A DNA stretch of 64,000 bases from Heyndrickxia coagulans 36D1 (GTDB lineage Bacteria > Bacillota > Bacilli > Bacillales > Bacillaceae_C): contig NC_016023.1 in assembly GCF_000169195.2 (NCBI RefSeq), positions 2,666,001 through 2,730,000 of the forward strand. The letters are read 5' to 3'. A model generated the notes under the pieces. The model did no database searches, was not told where the DNA came from, and was given only the letters and a program-made list of their open reading frames with translations. Shown piece by piece: positions 62,761 to 64,000 of the stretch. The position numbers were made by a program, and so were the translations under genes. Within the stretch, counting starts at the first letter, position 1, and each line of letters starts with the position of its first letter.

Positions 62761-62903
62761 TATGGTATCATTTTATATGTTCCCGGGAGACGGAACCAAA
62801 AACCGGTTGAAAAAAGTCGGATAGAATGGCAAAATGAGAAAATGAGATCACTATTTTAAAAAAATAAAAGGGTTCATTTGATTTTGCGAAGGGAAGACGA
62901 GCA

Positions 62904-64000
62904 ATGGCAAAAATTATGGCAATTAATGCGGGGAGCTCCTCCTTAAAATTTCAATTATTTGAGATGCCGAATGAAAGCGTTATAACGAAAGGCCTGATTG
63001 AACGGATCGGGTTAAACGATGCCTTGTTTTCCATTACGGTAAACGGGGACAGGGTGAAGGAAATTACCGATATTCCGAACCATGAAATTGCTGTACAGTT
63101 TTTATTAAAAAAATTAACGGAAACCGGCATTATCCGGTCTTTGGATGAAATAGAAGGCGTGGGCCACCGGGTTGTGCACGGCGGCGAAATTTTCAATGAT
63201 TCTGCTGTCGTCAATGACCAGGTGCTCGCGCAAATTGAAGATTTGGCGGAACTCGCGCCGCTTCATAACCGGGCGAACGCAACGGGGATCCGGGCGTTCC
63301 GTGCCGTGCTGCCGGATGTGGTTCAAGTGGCCGTGTTTGATACCGCTTTCCACCAAACGATGCCGGAAAGTGCTTTCTTATACAGCCTCCCCTATGCATA
63401 CTACGAAAAATACCGGATCCGCAAATACGGGTTTCATGGCACTTCCCATAAATATGTGGCGATGCGTGCCGCTGAGCTGCTCGGCAGGCCAATTGAACAG
63501 CTGCGCCTGATTTCATGCCATTTGGGCAACGGGGCAAGCATTGCGGCGATCCAGGGCGGCCGGTCAATCGATACGTCCATGGGCTTTACGCCATTGGCCG
63601 GCGTGACGATGGGCACGCGCTCCGGCAATATCGACCCCGCACTGATCCCGTTTATTATGGAGAAGACAGGCAAAACGGCAGAAGAAGTGCTCGAAGTGTT
63701 AAACAAAGAATCCGGGCTTCTCGGCATTTCGGGCGTTTCCAGCGATTTGCGCGATATCCAGGTAGCGGCGGAACTCGAGCGGAACAAGCGGGCTGAACTG
63801 GCGCTTGACATTTTTGCAAGCCGCATCCATAAATACATCGGGTCGTATGCGGCGAAAATGGCCGGCGTCGATGCGATTATTTTCACGGCTGGCATCGGGG
63901 AAAACAGCGATGCCATCCGCGCAAGAATTTTAACGGGACTGGAATTTATGGGCATTTACTGGGACCCGACTTTGAACCAGATCCGCGGGACGGAAGCGTT
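62904..64000 (+). CDS. ackA: Acetate kinase, N-terminal ~92 percent (3' truncated by window end)
   Basis: 365 codons of acetate kinase are present; the family length is ~395-400, so ~30 codons lie beyond the window. GAAGGGAAG precedes ATG 62904. ASKHA motifs: [73 protein letters not shown] and FTAGIGENS. It makes ATP from acetyl phosphate during overflow metabolism. A weak promoter-like TTGAAA at 62807-62812 with CAAAAT at 62830 is upstream. I see no clear cre site, although ackA is CcpA-activated in B. subtilis. Confidence 0.96.
   Translation, partial: MAKIMAINAGSSSLKFQLFEMPNESVITKGLIERIGLNDALFSITVNGDRVKEITDIPNHEIAVQFLLKKLTETGIIRSLDEIEGVGHRVVHGGEIFNDSAVVNDQVLAQIEDLAELAPLHNRANATGIRAFRAVLPDVVQVAVFDTAFHQTMPESAFLYSLPYAYYEKYRIRKYGFHGTSHKYVAMRAAELLGRPIEQLRLISCHLGNGASIAAIQGGRSIDTSMGFTPLAGVTMGTRSGNIDPALIPFIMEKTGKTAEEVLEVLNKESGLLGISGVSSDLRDIQVAAELERNKRAELALDIFASRIHKYIGSYAAKMAGVDAIIFTAGIGENSDAIRARILTGLEFMGIYWDPTLNQIRGTEA

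Overview
The window reads as chromosome of a spore-forming Bacillaceae bacterium. Spore genes (an alpha/beta SASP, a GerW/YtfJ protein, a YhcN/YlaJ lipoprotein) lie among genes whose order matches the Bacillus subtilis ytoP-ackA region: ytoP, ytpP-ytpQ-ytpR, sftA, murC, ytxGH, aroA, ccpA, acuCBA/acsA, tyrS, rpsD, dgcP(ytrP), ytsP, refZ, ezrA, nifZ-thiI, ssp, ytcI, sppA-yteJ-ytfI-ytfJ, tpx, ytxK, ackA. Codon use and moderate GC suggest a relative of Heyndrickxia (Bacillus) coagulans. That species guess is inference, not proof.

The backbone carries insertions relative to B. subtilis. (1) 1.1-3.7 kb is a small AT-rich accessory patch with a Ser/Asn-rich anchored protein, a two-helix mini-protein and a frameshifted MFS transporter. 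(2) 4.0-9.1 kb holds a hybrid histidine kinase, a CheR-type methyltransferase and a response regulator fused to a PP2C phosphatase. This is the gene set of the RsbK-RsbM-RsbY stress input to sigma-B known from the B. cereus group. A near-consensus sigma-B promoter sits in front of ytxGH in the same window. (3) Between acsA and tyrS lies a ~13 kb molybdenum island: modABC (molybdate import), moaA-moaB-mobA-moeA-mobB-moaE-moaD-moaC-moeB (cofactor synthesis), a DUF1641 protein plus an NAD-linked-type formate dehydrogenase alpha subunit on the other strand, and fdhD. It is close to everything needed to build one molybdoenzyme. (4) Between tyrS and rpsD lies a proline/arginine catabolic module: a RocR-like sigma-54 activator divergent from P5C dehydrogenase and proline dehydrogenase, with a clear -24/-12 promoter and repeated upstream sites. 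An XRE regulator and an orphan lipoprotein follow.

Regulatory elements that can be read directly include a tyrosine T-box leader before tyrS, an autoregulatory-type rpsD leader with a strong promoter, divergent acuA/acsA promoters with palindromes between them, an operator-like inverted repeat at the aroA start point, three ~37-bp repeats spaced 51-52 bp upstream of ccpA, and many intrinsic terminators. No rRNA, tRNA, CRISPR array, IS element or prophage was seen. The first gene (ytoP) and the last (ackA) are cut by the window edges.
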